Shown here: piece after piece, positions 38,489-52,253 of the stretch
Numbering within the stretch: the first letter of the stretch is position 1
How the letters are laid out: every line of letters begins with the position of its first letter
Assembly: GCA_905221605.1 (NCBI GenBank)
Contig: CAJNDS010000606.1
Coordinates: forward strand, 41,887 to 105,886
Source of the DNA: Symbiodinium natans
Taxonomy: Eukaryota; Sar; Dinophyceae; Suessiales; Symbiodiniaceae
Direction of reading: 5' to 3'
DNA length: 64,000 nucleotides
The notes under the pieces: model-generated
Database searches by the model: none
What the model saw: the letters and a program-made list of their open reading frames with translations, nothing else
Told to the model about the DNA's origin: nothing
Made by a program: the position numbers and the translations under genes

Positions 38489-40725
38489 AGAAATACGTGT
38501 GGGGTGGAAGCGGCTGGGCCCCCGGATTGGAAGAGGGCGACGTCATCGTCGAGCAGCTGGGGGAACCGGAGTTACGCCCACGTATGACGTGGGAGATGCA
38601 GCCAATCGAGGAGTGCTACTGGACGAAGTGCTTTCAGCGCTAGAGACAGCAAAAAGAGCACGGTTATAGGGGTCAACCCAGCTGTGGCCTCTCCAACTTC
38701 TTGTTGCTGCGACTTTTCACCAGTCTTAAGGCGGTTATGTTTTTGGATGTTTTTGGGTTTTTTTCTGATGATGTGGTTTGTTCAGGTGTTGTGAAGTGTT
38801 TAGCTTCACAAGCCCCTGGCAGCAGTCCGGGGTGTGTGATGCTTTGTTGTTTCCCAAGAGCCCAAGAGCAAGTTTTAGCTTCTTGTTGTTGTCCTCGGGC
38901 CAACAGCTGCCGAGCGATTGCAGCAATTTCCGGAACTGCCTCTCTCGACAATCAAAACGCGAGTGCTCATTCCACACCTTTTTGAAATGACGCCGGAACG
39001 TTTGTTATTTCATCGTTGATCGAATTCAACCTGCACATGTTGCAAAATTTCGCCAATTCAATTCTGCGGGTTTGCCGCGGTCGTCTTGGTTCAAAGTCCT
39101 TTGGTCATTTATGTTGTGGGTCAGTTGCCACAACTGAGACCAATACAATTACAAAAGATAGCTTCTGGAAGTTATGTTCATGATTTTTTGCACGCACCAA
39201 AGATGCAACATCCATGGCATTGTGGGCACCACAGCTTGAGGTTTAGACATGTCAACAGCCGATGCCTCAGGATTGTGATGAGCCCGTGTTTTTGTAGTTG
39301 TGGGCACGCTGATGTGTGAGGACCGATGTCATAATGTCTGGCAAAATCAACTTCATCCGGAGGCCGTGACATGAGAATTGAATTGGATCATGTACAGCTT
39401 GGGGGTTAGGGCTTGGGGGTTATGGTGCCACACTTGTTTCAGCTCGTGCAAAAGATAACTTTTGTGTTGCATGGAGGATTTTGGTCAACCGTTGTGTTTC
39501 TTTGGAAGGTGCAGCCTGCTCGCGGGCCTGAAGGAGCGATGTCCATACTGCACGTCAACGAGCGTCCAGAGCAGTGTCGTGTTTGAGTTTCGTTTATTGT
39601 ACGTCACAGCATAAAGATTAAAGCTGTCAGCTGTCACAATGTTGCATGATATGCTTTGGCACAAGAATCGCAGAACTAAAGCCTTCAAGGAATCAAAGGT
39701 GCGTGAAATTGGGCTCTGTCATCACCAAATGTAATGTTGTTCTTTATTGAACCAATGACTTGATCCAGGCTCGCGGAATACAGCAGTGGACCTGACGTTC
39801 TTGAGGAGATACAGGCTGACTCCATGTTGCACCGATGCCCATGTACTTCATTCACATGCTTGATCAGTTGCACATGTGGTCAGGCTGCGCAATGGTGTGG
39901 ACAATCATTCGTCACAACCTGAGCTTTGCGCAAAGCCTGGGTTTTTCAGGTGCAAGACGGCATGAACAGGAACATGATTTTTCAAGCTCTGTTGGTGTCG
40001 TGCAAGTTACCCATGTAGGAATGCCAACAACCTCAATAAGTGCAATGACTCCTTGCAAGCTCTGATCTGCTGTGCGGTTTTGCCAAGACTCTGTTCTCTT
40101 GAGACTTGCTGGTTTGGCAGAAGTGGGAACAGGCCGTTTGCGAATCTGAATATATGGCCTTGTTATTGCTGTGTCTGCTGAGGTCATTCTTGTTTGGCGG
40201 GCCTCTGGGTGGCAAGTCAATGAGCCGGTCAGGGGTGTTCACGTATGTTGCATTAGCCAAGTGGATGAATATTGCAGCACGGGCCGAATCGCTAGCAGCA
40301 GCTTACCATTGTTGCAACTTCAGGGGCTGTTGATTGGTGTTGGCTGTGCTGAACATGTGCGACCAGCGGCCCTCATTGCAACTTCCCTTGCTGTCACATC
40401 GTCGTTCTCAGGTCCAAACAAATCTTCCATTCGAAGACAACGGAAAACCAGGACATTCTGGCAATGCTTCTGCGGATTGTGTTTGATCGTACAGGCTCGC
40501 ACATGTCCCTGCGATTGAACAATGTTTGCTCACTGCTTTGTGCTGGATCATGCCGGCTCCGCAGCTGTTTTGTGAATGAAGCAGAGCACTACATTCAACT
40601 TGCCGAAAATAGGGTGATGAGGTAAAGCCAAGGCAAACAACACACACGATCTGCATGTCGATTGCAGGCATTTGCAAGAAGTACCATGGATCTATTGTAG
40701 TCAAGCCCCCACCGAACATCAGAAC
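38489..40725. other. No gene recognised
   Basis: Mixed-composition sequence with only short unconvincing frames. May hold the promoter or earlier exons of the gene starting at 40726. Confidence 0.4.
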
Positions 40726-43700
40726 ATGACGAGTTCAACTGGCGGTGCAGATCCAGCCGAACGGCTGGCTTCTGCCAAGAAGCTCCGAGAGGAGGGCAAT
40801 GCGAAGTTCAAGGGGCAGGACAATGCTACACAACAATGGGCTAGGAGAGGGTCTGTTTCTCGTGTTGGGAGATACGACATGGTTTTGGCACAGTAGCTGA
40901 ATGCAGACTTGTGCAGTGTATTTGATAGGATACCTGCCAGAGCCTGAAGCACCATGACGGACGGCAAAGTAGCATGAGTGCGCTTTGAGTGCTTCGTGAG
41001 TTGCACCAGCTTTCAGGACATCGAGGGGGCTCGGAAAGCGTACAGCGAGGCCGATTCTTCAGCTGCGGAGCAGGTAAGTCATGATGTCAGCAGCGAATCG
41101 GTCAGCCGGAGGCGTTGCGCCTCACTCAATTCAAAGAGATCCCCGAAGGCAGCTGGGTCAGCAGTGTAACAACAGCTTTCTGAGCGCTCTTCTTTTCGCA
41201 TCTCTCTGAAGGCCTTGGTGAGGAGCTGGTGGCTCTGAGGAGGCCAACCCAGTTGAGGCTTCGCAGCATCTATGCATTTGGGTACGCCTGGGGAGGCTGT
41301 CCGGATTTTGGAATGTGCGCATGCCATGAGTGATGTGTCAGTGATATGCCAATGAGGAATTTGGCTTTGGTTTGTCTTCGTTCGGATCCCACAGAGCCCT
41401 TCCGAGCATTGGAGCTCTGTGAGGCCGGGTCTCACAGATTCTCACGTTCGAGACTCCAAGACTTCACGAAGCAGTTCTTGAGTATATAATCCTTGCATCC
41501 GCATAGTTTGGGAGCTCAGCTGCGATTCCATCGCGCCATGTCAGGAAGTGTTAGACGCAGAGCCCGACAATCCAAAGGCGTGTGAGCTTTGCTCACGGAC
41601 CTGAATGTGCACATGGTTGCTGTGGGGTAAAGACGATGTGCCTCAGTGCTGGTGGGGGGCTTATCTTGGCATGCGTGTACCAGGCAACATACCGGAAGGC
41701 CAAAGCCTTGATGGAGCCTCGGCTTCCATATCGAAGTGTGTTATAGGAACTCGCTTCTTCTGAGCGGATGTAGCCCTTCTCTCCGCTGGCACAAAGGAGC
41801 TTGGGGAGCAGAAGGAAGCCGAGTGGGAGCTGGTGCGAGCCTGCAAGCTCATGCCAAAGGAGCCGGCGATCTGGGAAGTAGTTGAGTTGGCTGTGCAGTG
41901 TGATGTGACCGCCGTGACCGGCCCAGAGGATGCTTCGGTGAGGAAGGAGCTGGAAGCACTGCGACAGAGCTTTCGAAACGACAAGGCCAAGGAAGTAGCA
42001 ACCTTCCAAGGCAGGTTGTGCTGCGTTGCAGAAAGCAGATTGTGACTCCCAACCCTTGTGCTTTTTTCTGGGTTCGTCATAGGGTCGATGTCCAAATTCT
42101 TGAACTTCCATTGAGGCCTCTTTGAGAAGAGCCCTGGATTTGCCTCAGACAACCGCAAAAGTGATGCTCAGAAGCTGACTAAAGCGGATGTGGACGACAT
42201 CTATTTCCATGATGGCAAGGACACTCATTGTCGTATTCGCCGCTCTTGCTGTCGCTCGACTCTGCATTCTCTGCATGTCCATCACAGGACAATCCGTACG
42301 AGGGCGCCGAAAATCCACAGGAGTCAACGACGGGCTGCCGAGTGCTGGGAGCCAGGGTCTTGCATTTTGCTTTTCTGAAGAGTGCACGGGTCATTTCTGT
42401 TCGCCAAAATCTTCACTCTGTATGTGATGTGCGTAAGACATGTCTTCTGGAGCTTCTTCCCACGCTTTGACAGGAGCTGGCCAGGAACTTCCAGTTGTCC
42501 GGCAAGTTAGAAGATGCAGCCCAAGCCTGGGAGGCAGCACGCTGAGCTGTTGCGGAGCCTTGCTGAGCCTCTTGAAGGCTTAGGCGTAGGACTACCTTTG
42601 TATCGTTGCCGTGGCTTTCTGATTGCATTCTACGGTGGTTTTCGAGCTTTGCTTCCTTTGCCGAGGTTGCAATGGGAAGGACGGCGTCTAGCGAGGACTG
42701 GCAGCTGGACGCTATGAGTAGCCAGAGCCACCACATGCGCAGATGCAAGTGCTTCGCCATTCTGAGGCAATCTCACTTGACATATGCGTTGGAGTACGGT
42801 GCTTTGTTGATGGACGTGAACATCGACCGGCTAGCCTTGCGTTGCTTCAACACTGCATCCTGCCCGAAACAGATCTGTCGATGTGGACTTGCGTATGGGG
42901 CTCACAACATGTGTGAAGTCCGAGGTGTTTGAGCGCCCTGTCCAGAATGAGGACGCGGAGAAAGCACTATTCGAAGTCAGGCAGGATGTGTCTCTCACCT
43001 GGCCTCTTTTGGTTCACACGGGCATGTCAGTGGTGCGCCTCGAGCAGTGTTAATCAACATGTCCCGAATTCGTCTCAGGCAGCACGCCTTGCTCCTCAAG
43101 TCGATATGTCTGTTAAACGAAGCAGCAGAAGATCCGCAGGTGGCATGACCAAACTTAGTTTGCAGAACCTCCTGTATGTGATGTGTCTGCCTGTCCGTGA
43201 GGCAGAGATCACCGAGTGCCTGGAGAAGTGGCTGTCAATGGCACATCCCGGAACCTCTGCCTGTTTATCGCAAGCCTCTGTTTTGATCGGTCGAAGTGGT
43301 CCTCTGTGGCATGTTGTGGCATATTGCGTCACGGAAAAAGGCACGCAGCTGTTGGAACCGGGCTTATGCCAGGTTTTGGCTCTGAGGATGCGCTGGAGCA
43401 GAAACTCCTCCGACTTCGAGATGAGCAGGCAGCAGGGTTCTCACTAATGCCGACTTCCGCACGTGTGCAAAATGAATATTAATGTCGGCCTCCTGTTCAT
43501 GCTCCTCTCACGCTTGCCGCCCCCCAGGTACGTTAGCCAGTCCCGCTTGAGACCCACAATGTAAGAGGGGAGTCTCCACAAAAACCTAGACCCCAGTCTT
43601 CAGGAAACCCTGAAGCCCCAGCGGTCTCTGACCTAAAGCATCAGCACAGGTCCGAGGCCAACTTCTGCTTATACATGAGTTTCGGGAATGATTGAGCGGG

Positions 43701-45438
43701 TCTGTTGCCACATGTCGTGCTTTCTCCTGAGCCAAGGGCAGCAAGGCCAGCGCCGATCTCGCAGTGGCACTGGGTTTGCTGCAGTTACTGCAGGGCCAGG
43801 CAGGGCTTCGAAAGGGATCGTCAGCCGAGAACTGTTCAAAATGCTTAAAATGGTTCAAGTGGGGAGGTGTTGGTGAGGAGCATCGCTGTAACAATCTGTG
43901 CCATGTGTATCCCATTCCACAGACCGGCAGGTCGAGGTTCTCTTTGCTTAGATTCTGTGGAAAGTAAAGAAGACTTCGCGACAAAGTCCGGGTCGGCAAG
44001 TGGAACAATGTTTGTAAAGCGTTGCTTCTTCAAGGCTTTCACCGACAGAGGGTTAAGACATGAGACATACACAGGGCTTGTTGGACTTTTGTTGAGGGAC
44101 TTGGTTGAGCACTCCTCCCGTCTTTCCGCTCTGCGCAAGTGGCACTGCCATTTCGCCAGTCTGAAACGCTTGTTTTGAAAGATCATCTGCTCCCGGGAGG
44201 GAGAGTCGCTGGTGGTCGTAGCACTTTGCTCACCGCTTAGGGCCTTCGGGTGCTGTAGTGGTACCGCTCAGCCCTGAACTATTCTGACTTGCTTGCCTTG
44301 ACTTAGTTTTTGTTCTTGGTTGCGGTCCGGCCTTTGCAGTGCACAAGCATCCACATTTGCCACGCAAGAATGAGCTAGCTGAGAAGCGACTGCTGTCAAC
44401 ATAGCTGCTGCATGTACAGCTCCTTTATGGTAGTTGGCCCAAAGCAGTGAGACAGCTTCAAAGTGCATGTATTTTGCAGGGTGCTGCTTTTCTTGCCCCG
44501 AGTTACTGGGAGTGGCTTTCGTGCCCCCTAACATGTCTGCTCCCAGCCTTCGGCGAAGAGCGTTTCGTTTCCCCAGCAGTTTGGTCTTGAAAGCCTGGAG
44601 CCTGATGAGCCGTGTTGCCTTCTGTTTTTGTACATGCAAGCTCACGTTTGATTGCCGAGCCGGACATGGTACAGGTGAGGTGGCTTTTGGTCCGTTCAAC
44701 AATAGTTGGGGTTTGTTCTGGTTGTTCATGTGTTTGGAAACCAGTTCATTTCAGTTGTCCAGCTTGCCTTGGCGCACCGAGACGTTTCTCTCGCCAATAC
44801 AAACGTATCGGTGTAAGAAGCACATTCCAACCCTGTTCTGAAGTCGAACGTCTAGCTGTTTCCAGCTGTTGGCAGGAGTCAGTGGCTTCGACATTTGGCT
44901 CCGCCTTGTTGGCACCAGAGGACACCTAGTGTTAACGTGTGCCGAAATTTCATTCGTTCTCGTGAACGCATTGAGCTTCACCCAGATTGACCCTTGTCAG
45001 TGTTCAGAGTACACCATGTGCCTGGGGTGGGAGGACGAGAGCTACTTCGGGGCTTCTCGTCGATGTGCGACCAGGCCACACCGGGCCTTGGACTGTAACA
45101 TTAGACTGTGAGCAAGGCCGCGCAGGGCATTGTGGCGTTGCCCGTACACCAGGTGGAACATGCTCGGGGCCGTCCTCGCGAATCGTGGTCGTCCAGAAGA
45201 TGCCGTTCGTGCATATCGCTGTGCACTATAGCCAATGTCTGAGTCAAGTGCCAACTGTTTCGGACAGTGCTTTGTCTGCTCTGCTTGTGACGATTCAGTG
45301 CGTAGATCTTTCTAGTTTCGTTATCTTTTCTTCTTGAAGAGAAAGAATGCTCTGGACATCTTGGACAGCTGGCAACCCCACTACCCGCGTGCGCTGATCA
45401 ACTTGGCCATGGCAGAGCTGAAGCGCCGCTCTGCCTAA
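40726..45438 (+). CDS. TPR-domain (co-chaperone or immunophilin-like) gene with many tiny exons
   Basis: Supported exons: 40726-40818 (MTSSTGGADPAERLASAKKL, then REEGNAKFKGQ), 41017-41073 (DIEGARKAYSEA), 41545-41577 (EVLDAEPDNPK), 41684-41713 (ATYRKAKALM), 41797 to about 42006 (ELGEQKEAEWELVRACKL), about 42149-42219, 42288-42320 and 42474 to about 42540. Spliced, the text follows the TPR pattern: EEGN..FK at helix A, then NPKATYRKAKAL and LGE..EA..E. Later likely exons are near 42927, 43204 and 43388. A last exon, 45339-45438, reads LDILDSWQPHYPRALINLAM and ends KRRSA-stop. Whether exons after 42545 belong to the same gene is unsure, because an in-frame TGA is met unless a GC donor is used. 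Most introns are GA-AG or GC-AG. Confidence 0.6.
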
Positions 45439-45456
45439 AGTAAGCTGCTGAGCAGT

Positions 45457-45509
45457 TTAGGGTTTAGGGTTTAGGGTTTAGGGTTTAGGGTTTAGGGTTT
45501 AGGGTTTAG
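45457..45509 (+). repeat. TTTAGGG array (about 7 units)
   Basis: Perfect heptamer run starting 19 bp after the stop codon of the last exon of the TPR-region gene. Interstitial. Confidence 0.97.
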
Positions 45510-45659
45510 AGAACTGGGGCAGCAATGCAACGATGAGATTGTAGTTACATGAGAAGGGCACGAAGTGAGGCTTGCTGTTGACACCATTGAATGGTAAACG
45601 AAGACATTCAAGCCTGCTTTTGATGTTATGTTGCGGTGCGTATGGTCTGTACATCTTCA

Positions 45660-45760
45660 CACATATTTATTTGTGTATATATATAAATAAATATAAATAT
45701 ATAAATAAAAACAAATATATATTTATTTATTTGTTTATTTGTACAGTATACACAATTAAG
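45660..45760. repeat. AT-only low-complexity tract
   Basis: Runs of TATA, AAATAAATA and TTTATTTATTTG that are roughly self-complementary. No gene. Confidence 0.9.
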
Positions 45761-48700
45761 TAATGTGCATATAATCTGTTTGAATGTCTGATGCTATGTA
45801 GCAAGTGGTTCGACAGCTGCTAAACCGAAACACAGTTTATGATCATGCGTGTATAGTGCATTCGTTAAGCTTTGTCATGAGCAGTTTGTGCTTTTTTTCC
45901 CAAATTCTCAAGACTTGGCTTTGTGTCCTATGACTGTAAGTGCAGTGCTTGTGCAGTTCTTACCAGTGAGAAGAAATGTCCCACACTCTAGCTTTCGCTT
46001 TACTTGTGTCCTTGGATGGATGTTATGAAAGTTTAGTCCAAAGCTTCCGGCCAGTAGTTTCATCGGATGAACGTGTGGCCTATGCTCCCACTTCTCTTTT
46101 TGCCTTCTCCTCGGCTTCGCAACAACTTTGCAGCCTGCTCAGGTGGTGCCTTCCTTGAAGCAGCAGCTGCGCAGGCAAAGGACAACAGAGAGAATCCAGA
46201 GAAGCTCCATGCAAAGACCCGCAAAATCATGCAAACAACATGCAAAACTTCCCATGTCCTGATCGACTTGTCAGGCCGCAGCGATTGCTTCCTCACCTAG
46301 TTGGGCTTGCGGAGAGCTCTGGGGACAACTTGAGAAGGCAACGCGCGCCATGGTGTTGTGTTCATAGTTTGCACTGCGCTGCGCTGCAAGGCATTCACAT
46401 GAAAAAACCACGCGCCGACAATCAGAGTGAAGCCGCAATCTGTGTTTCTTCAAACAGGAAGCGCTGGCGCAGACTTCAATCGACCCGAAGCATCAACAGT
46501 TTGTCTTTCTGGTTCTGGGAGTTGGGAGTTGGGTTTAAGTCTGCCCAGAACAGTTTCAGCAGCTTGACGTCATAATTTCCAGCTAAGAAATGCTGAGGCA
46601 GGCCGAAGGGTTTCACTTCTGCCCACAGTCTTCTGGCTTGAGTTGATGAAGCTTGCATGCTCAAACCAAGGACGATCTTGCCGAAGCCGTCCAAGCTCGT
46701 CACATTTCTCGGGCAGTAGTCTCAGAACTCTTGATGTTCCGAGATGTTGAGAGACTAGCCTTGTCATGGCTTATCTGGACCGCGGGCAGAGTGTGTGAGC
46801 AAATAGCTGCACAGCTGCCACCAGCTGCGATAGTGACAGCGCTGGATGAGACATGCTTCTTCATCATGAAGCCGCTTATTCGACGAAAGAATCAGCTCAG
46901 CAACTCGAGGGCAGCCTCGATTCCTTAATCTAGTTTCTTGGATTGAGGAGCGACCGCCCTGACATAAGAGGCTCAGCCCTAAAAGGCTCAGCCCCTCGTT
47001 GTTCTGATATCAAGAAATCCAGCCCCTCAATTTTTGAAAAGGGTGAGGTCCCCCCCCCCCCCCACCCCCTCCCTCCCAACCAAACCAACGAAATTTTCAC
47101 CTCAACTTCTTAAGATTAGGATCAACTTTCGATTTCAGGGCAAAGCGTTGGAAGCTCTAGATTAAGAATTGAAGGGATGTTTCGTACTGCGGGGGGTGGG
47201 GGTTGGAGGGAGCAGCACCATTCCATAGCAGTCCCTCCGTACAAGCAATTGAGGGGCTGGATCTCTCAGTTCCGGATCCAGCCCCTCAGGCACTCGTGTC
47301 GGACGAGCAACAGCAACAACAATTGCGAATATTGTTGCCCGGGCTGAGGGGGTGCCCTCGATTTCTGGATCTAGTACTTCTCAATCCATGAATGGATAAG
47401 CATTGCTGTCGCTGCACCATAGTGGTTTGATGGTTTCCTTTGGTATGTGCGATGACTAGCATTGAGGTTCGTGAACTGCTGTCTCCGCACTCCGACAACC
47501 TGGACACATCTACGCTCACTGCAACTTCTCCTGCAGAGGTGCGCCGTGTGTCGGGCCATTGTACCTCAACGTCCAGTCATGAAAGTCCCGTCGCTGAAAA
47601 TTTATGCTTGCTTGCTGGGTCCCCGGCTTCCCCTTCCGCCAGGTGTTGAAGGAGATGAAGCTCGCATAGATACGGCCCTCTTTGCGCCTTGGAGCAGCAA
47701 GTTCGTACCACCCACATGGTCTCTTCATGTTTGCTTTTGACCTCATCTTTCTCTCTTTATCGTTTTGTTTTTCCTCTCCCTCTCACTCTTTCTGTTTGTC
47801 TCTCTGTGCCGTTTTCTAGATCTTTCTACATTTTCATTCAAGCTCTTTGTCGCGTATCTTTCTTGATGGATGCTCCAGCACCCGTGCAACACACGACTGC
47901 CGGGGAGCCCAGGTTCCCACCAGGTTTCATCAGCTAAGATGTTGCAGCTGGGCCGGCAGAGCAGGCCCAGCAGCATGAGCGTTGAACGGCAGAGGCCGTT
48001 CGCTGCACTTTGTTTTGCAGCTAGCGGCTGCTTGGACAGCCTAGCGCTTTAACAAATGTTTGTGCCACGCAGGTCTGCCAACGGATTTCCAGTCACTGTT
48101 TTGGTTCTTCTATGTTCTTCTAGATCAGCCCAGGGCCGACGTTGTTCGGTTTCGATGAACCGCAGTGACTTTTGTTTGCTCGGAACTCCGTCATCAAGTC
48201 TGCATCAAGTCTTTAAGTCGCCCCGCTCACCCGCAAGCGTTCCCTGGAATTTCTTGCTTCAGCGGAGCTGACAGCTCAAAGATGAGACTCGCTCCACGGG
48301 AAATTGCACAGCAGCACACTCAGGTGCCTCACTCGTGTGACTCGTTCAGGTCTGATCTTGTGTCTTCCCTTCAATATCCGTTGATTACTTCCGCAGCACT
48401 TCTGGCTTGTGACATTGTGCTTAGGTCTGTGCGCAGCGGAAGGCATCAGCCATTTTCCAAATCAGCCGTTCACGTGCAGGAGTACAAGTCCTTTTCCAAC
48501 TTGGGCTTGCCCAACATCTCGTTGACTACGATCTTCAAGGCCCCCGCTTGGCGCTGATAGCCGGCGATAGCCCATGCCATGCCGGATGTCAGGGCTTCAT
48601 TCTGCTTGCAAAAGGGAGAGTGCTAAGCCGGCTCTAAGACATGCGAAGATCCCCTCTGAGCTGTCGAAGTCTGGAGGTGATCGCAGCAGCAATCTCATTG

Positions 48701-50200
48701 GCAATCATGCTGTTTGGCCTCATCAAAGCACTCATCGGCACGCCTGGCACTTTCAGACGGGTCATGCATTGCAATGTTTGCCAGCTCTCAACCCCGATTC
48801 GAAAGCCCATGCCGGGACAGGAGGCTCAGCCCGAAGCTAGCAGAATGCATGGCCCGGGCGCGTGCTGGTGCATGGATTAAAGTGTTTTTGTTCTCCTGGT
48901 CCTGTACTCTGCAGGATGGCAGTCACTCTTGAGCGTTTGCTTTAAACGTCTCCAACAAGCGTGTCGACAGCCTATCCTATGCCACAGAGTCTGCCAGCTG
49001 CTCTCAAGAAGCTCTTCAAGACGGTCAAGATGATCACCAAATGCCTGCTGCCAAGAGCCCCAAGATACACAAGTTCAGTGACAGAGCTACCAGGGTGCCA
49101 TGCAGCTTATACTGTAGGGCTACTATAGGGGACACTTATGTGCTGCAGATGCAAGCAGTATGTCGATGCCGAGCCTCAGCTGCGCCCTTACAACGCCGTT
49201 GGGGGGCACGATTACAGCATGAAGTCCGCACACCTCAAGTAGTCACGTCTATTCGCTCATCAGCTGGAAGGCTGTTTGTTGCTGACAGAGCCGTCTGTCA
49301 CTTATGTGTCCAAGGTGGAGACTTCATGCCTGACATTCCAGGAGCGAAAGCGGGATGGAAGGGATGGTAGGGATGGGGGAGCGATTGTTTTATCTGCCCA
49401 ATTGAGAGGACTCCCAAAGTTGCCGAAGCTGGTGATCCCAGGGGTGCCAGGCTTACCAAGCCTCGATCTCGGACATGGCATCTGACGCTCGGGGCACCCT
49501 TATGCCATTGAAGCGGCATGTGCTACCGAGGTCCACCAAAGCTTTCCCTAGGCCTGCCCATTGCTGTTGCACGTTGCGATGCCAGACGCCACATTGGACG
49601 TGAGTTGCTGCTGTTCACCAGCTGACCACCTGCTGTCGGAACAATCCTCCGGTGAGTGAACTGCGCGTAGCTGAATTGCATGTTCGTGGATGCAGGTATG
49701 GCCTTTTCCATGCTGGGCATCTTGCCGCAAACAGTTGGAACACAATGGACACAGGGGTGTGGGGGGAAGACAGACGTGTCACATACTGAGCCATGATGAG
49801 CCAGATGCGCGATGCTCGGATGCCTGAGGCCTTGGCATGTCAGCTCTGCTGATGCCCTTGGCGATTCTTCTTGCCGCTCCAACTGACAGAGTGTTACACT
49901 GTTACACATTGCTACAGCCGTTTGTTACGCCGTCGTTTACCATCCGTTACATCCCCCAAAGTGGCGTAAAGCGACTGCTCAAAGGCCATTGCGTTGTTGG
50001 CCAAGTACCGCATCTTCAAGGCGCGGCTATGGCCGCCGCTCTCAGGCACCGTCGCCAACTGCAAAGTGTCTGCAAAAGCACATGCAACTGCACTCTGCAA
50101 ACTTTCCTATGTGTCCGGCATACTTGCCGGCTATGTTCTGCGGCTCATTCGGCTTCAGCTTGGCACTCTAGTTTGCAGTGCTTGTAAGACTTGACGAGCA
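45761..50200. other. No confident gene; scattered possible exons
   Basis: Short protein-like patches exist, for example minus 46476-46640 (RRLWAEVKPFGLPQHFLAGN), but no start, stop and splice set holds together. The words CAGCCCCTCA and its complement recur at 46983, 47025, 47248 and 47279. A C-run lies at 47050-47080. Confidence 0.4.
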
Positions 50201-50215
50201 GCTTCCCCAGGTGGC

Positions 50216-52253
50216 TTGGATCCAATTGGCAGCACAATGGTCTGCATTCGAGTTGTTCGCTTCAGTGGGGAAGTCATGGAGATCCCCCTGGCCCTACCAC
50301 GAGACGAACTCGTATGCACAGGATACGTGAAGATGCAGGTCGCAAAAGCTTCCCTGCGCACACCCACCGCCTGTGCGGTTCGGCTGATCGGCACCGATGC
50401 GAAAGAGATCGGAAATTCTGAGCAACTCACTTGGGAATGCTTGGAGCAGGGAGTGCTTCAGTATGCGCTAGTGGACGTGATGTCCATGGCTCCGCGTTTG
50501 CTGAATTTGGATCCGTTCCATCTCATCTTTCCTGCAGATCCGAAGAAGCTGATGGACCCAGGCCTTGTCATCGACCTCGCCTACGGGATTTTCGAGAAAA
50601 GGGGTCGTGATGTTGATGTTTGCAAGAGGTTCTTCTCCGCTTGCACAGAAGCAGTCATGGGCACATCGGAAGAGGAAGCAAATCAGGTTGAGCCAGATGG
50701 ATGCACAATGCTCACCACAATGCTCGCCCTTTGGGATGAACTCCGGCGCCGAAGTCTGCAAAGTCAGTCCTGGGACGGGTCGCCAAGTCCATTTGGTGCA
50801 TGTGCCCTTCCTGCCGTCCGCATGACGACCATTGGCTTTGCCACGGAAAAGATGCAGGTTCAGACTCTAGAGCAGACCTTCCAGACGGTCGGGGGCGTGC
50901 TCGTGGAGGCAACGTCCCGGGATCCTAATGCGCTGAACTTGGAGCCATTCCATGTCGTCTTTCCGGCAGATCCGAAGAAGCTGATGGACCCATGTCTTGT
51001 CATCAACCTGGCCCACGGTATTTTCAAGACCAGGGATCGTGATGTCAATGCTTGCCAGCAGTTCTTCTCCGCTTGGACAAAAGCAGTCATGGGCACATCG
51101 AAAGCGGAAGCAAATCAGGTTGAGTCAGATGGGTGCACGTTGCTCACCAGAATGCTCGTGCTTCTGAAAATTGTGTATGAAGCAGACGATCCTTCCCGTC
51201 ACCCAATGCCGTCAGGCCAAGGCCAGTGCGAGTTCGGAGATGACTTTTTCATGCCGGCCCAACATGCCATTGTGAGGACGATGATTCGGCTTGTAAGAAA
51301 GAAGCTCCACATTCAGACGGTAGAGAAGACCTTCCACGTCTCCCCCAACGATGAGATGATAAAACTCCTCTGGACCTTCGTGCAGGACAAACTCTCATTA
51401 CCACGAGGCACCACGACCCCAAACCCCCCACAAAGTGAGCTCGGAAAATCCAGACCCTAAACCCGAACCGCTGAACACTGAACCCTAAACAATAAACCCG
51501 AGCAATCTCCCTGTGACTGTCCCCAGGTGCTGGGCATCACGGTGGCCTCGTTGAGGGGTATGGGGCAGACCTGATGCTTGCATTGATCGAGCGTGGCCTT
51601 CCCAGGAGGTACTGGGCAGGTTGCTTTGGCTTCTCTTGGTGTTCCGTTTAGTGTTTTGGGCTTAGGGTTAAGGCTAAAGCTGTATCATGCTGTATCGTTC
51701 TTGGGTCGTGGTTTCTTCATGTCTTGCAGGCTGCTTGGGCCCTTTCGACGACAACCTCCTGCAGTACATCCTCGAATCAACATGCCAACCTGTCCCGTAT
51801 GAACACACTGAGGCCGAAGGAAGGCTTAGCATTGCTCTTGCGAAGAAGTACACTTTGGAAGAGTTGTGCCACCAGAGCTCCGACGGTTACAATGCACTCT
51901 TCTACGCTGAGCGTGTGGCTCGGGAAATTGAAGACAGATGGCCGGTGAATGCTCCAGACGGTCTCGGGATTTGGGTTCAACTTCGTGGCGTCATGAGGGC
52001 GCAGCTGCAAGCTCGTGCGGGGGAGTTTCAGGGCACATTGTGTGAGTTGGCTGCGCTGATGGGATCGGTGAGGTCGGCCTTGGGCGGCCAGTCCCTTCCG
52101 GCGTTGGATGAACAGCTTTGGGTCCGGGCTTCATTGGTTCGTCAGCAGTGGTTGAGAATGGGATGGCATTTTACCACAAATGACAGGCACGGACAAACCT
52201 CGGAGGTCGTAAGTTGGCACTTCCAAGCAGCGCGCCAGGGCCGCGGGGCCTAG
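50216..52253 (+). CDS. Two-exon gene with a duplicated ~75-residue domain, unknown function
   Basis: Exon 1 is 50216-51434 and exon 2 is 51730-52253. The GT-AG intron (295 bp) joins phase-1 ends exactly (A plus GC). The first Met is at 50216; MVCIRVVRFSGEV at 50237 is an equally good start and begins a ubiquitin-like-looking strand pattern. Two repeats follow. One starts LNLDPFHLIFPADPKKLMDP (near residue 96); the other starts LNLEPFHVVFPADPKKLMDP (near residue 240). Each runs on through FFSA, EAVMGTS/KAVMGTS and EANQVE to a shared end. Exon 2 adds DEQLWVRASLVRQQWLRMGW. No active-site motif seen. The intron contains degenerate CCCTAAA. Confidence 0.7.
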
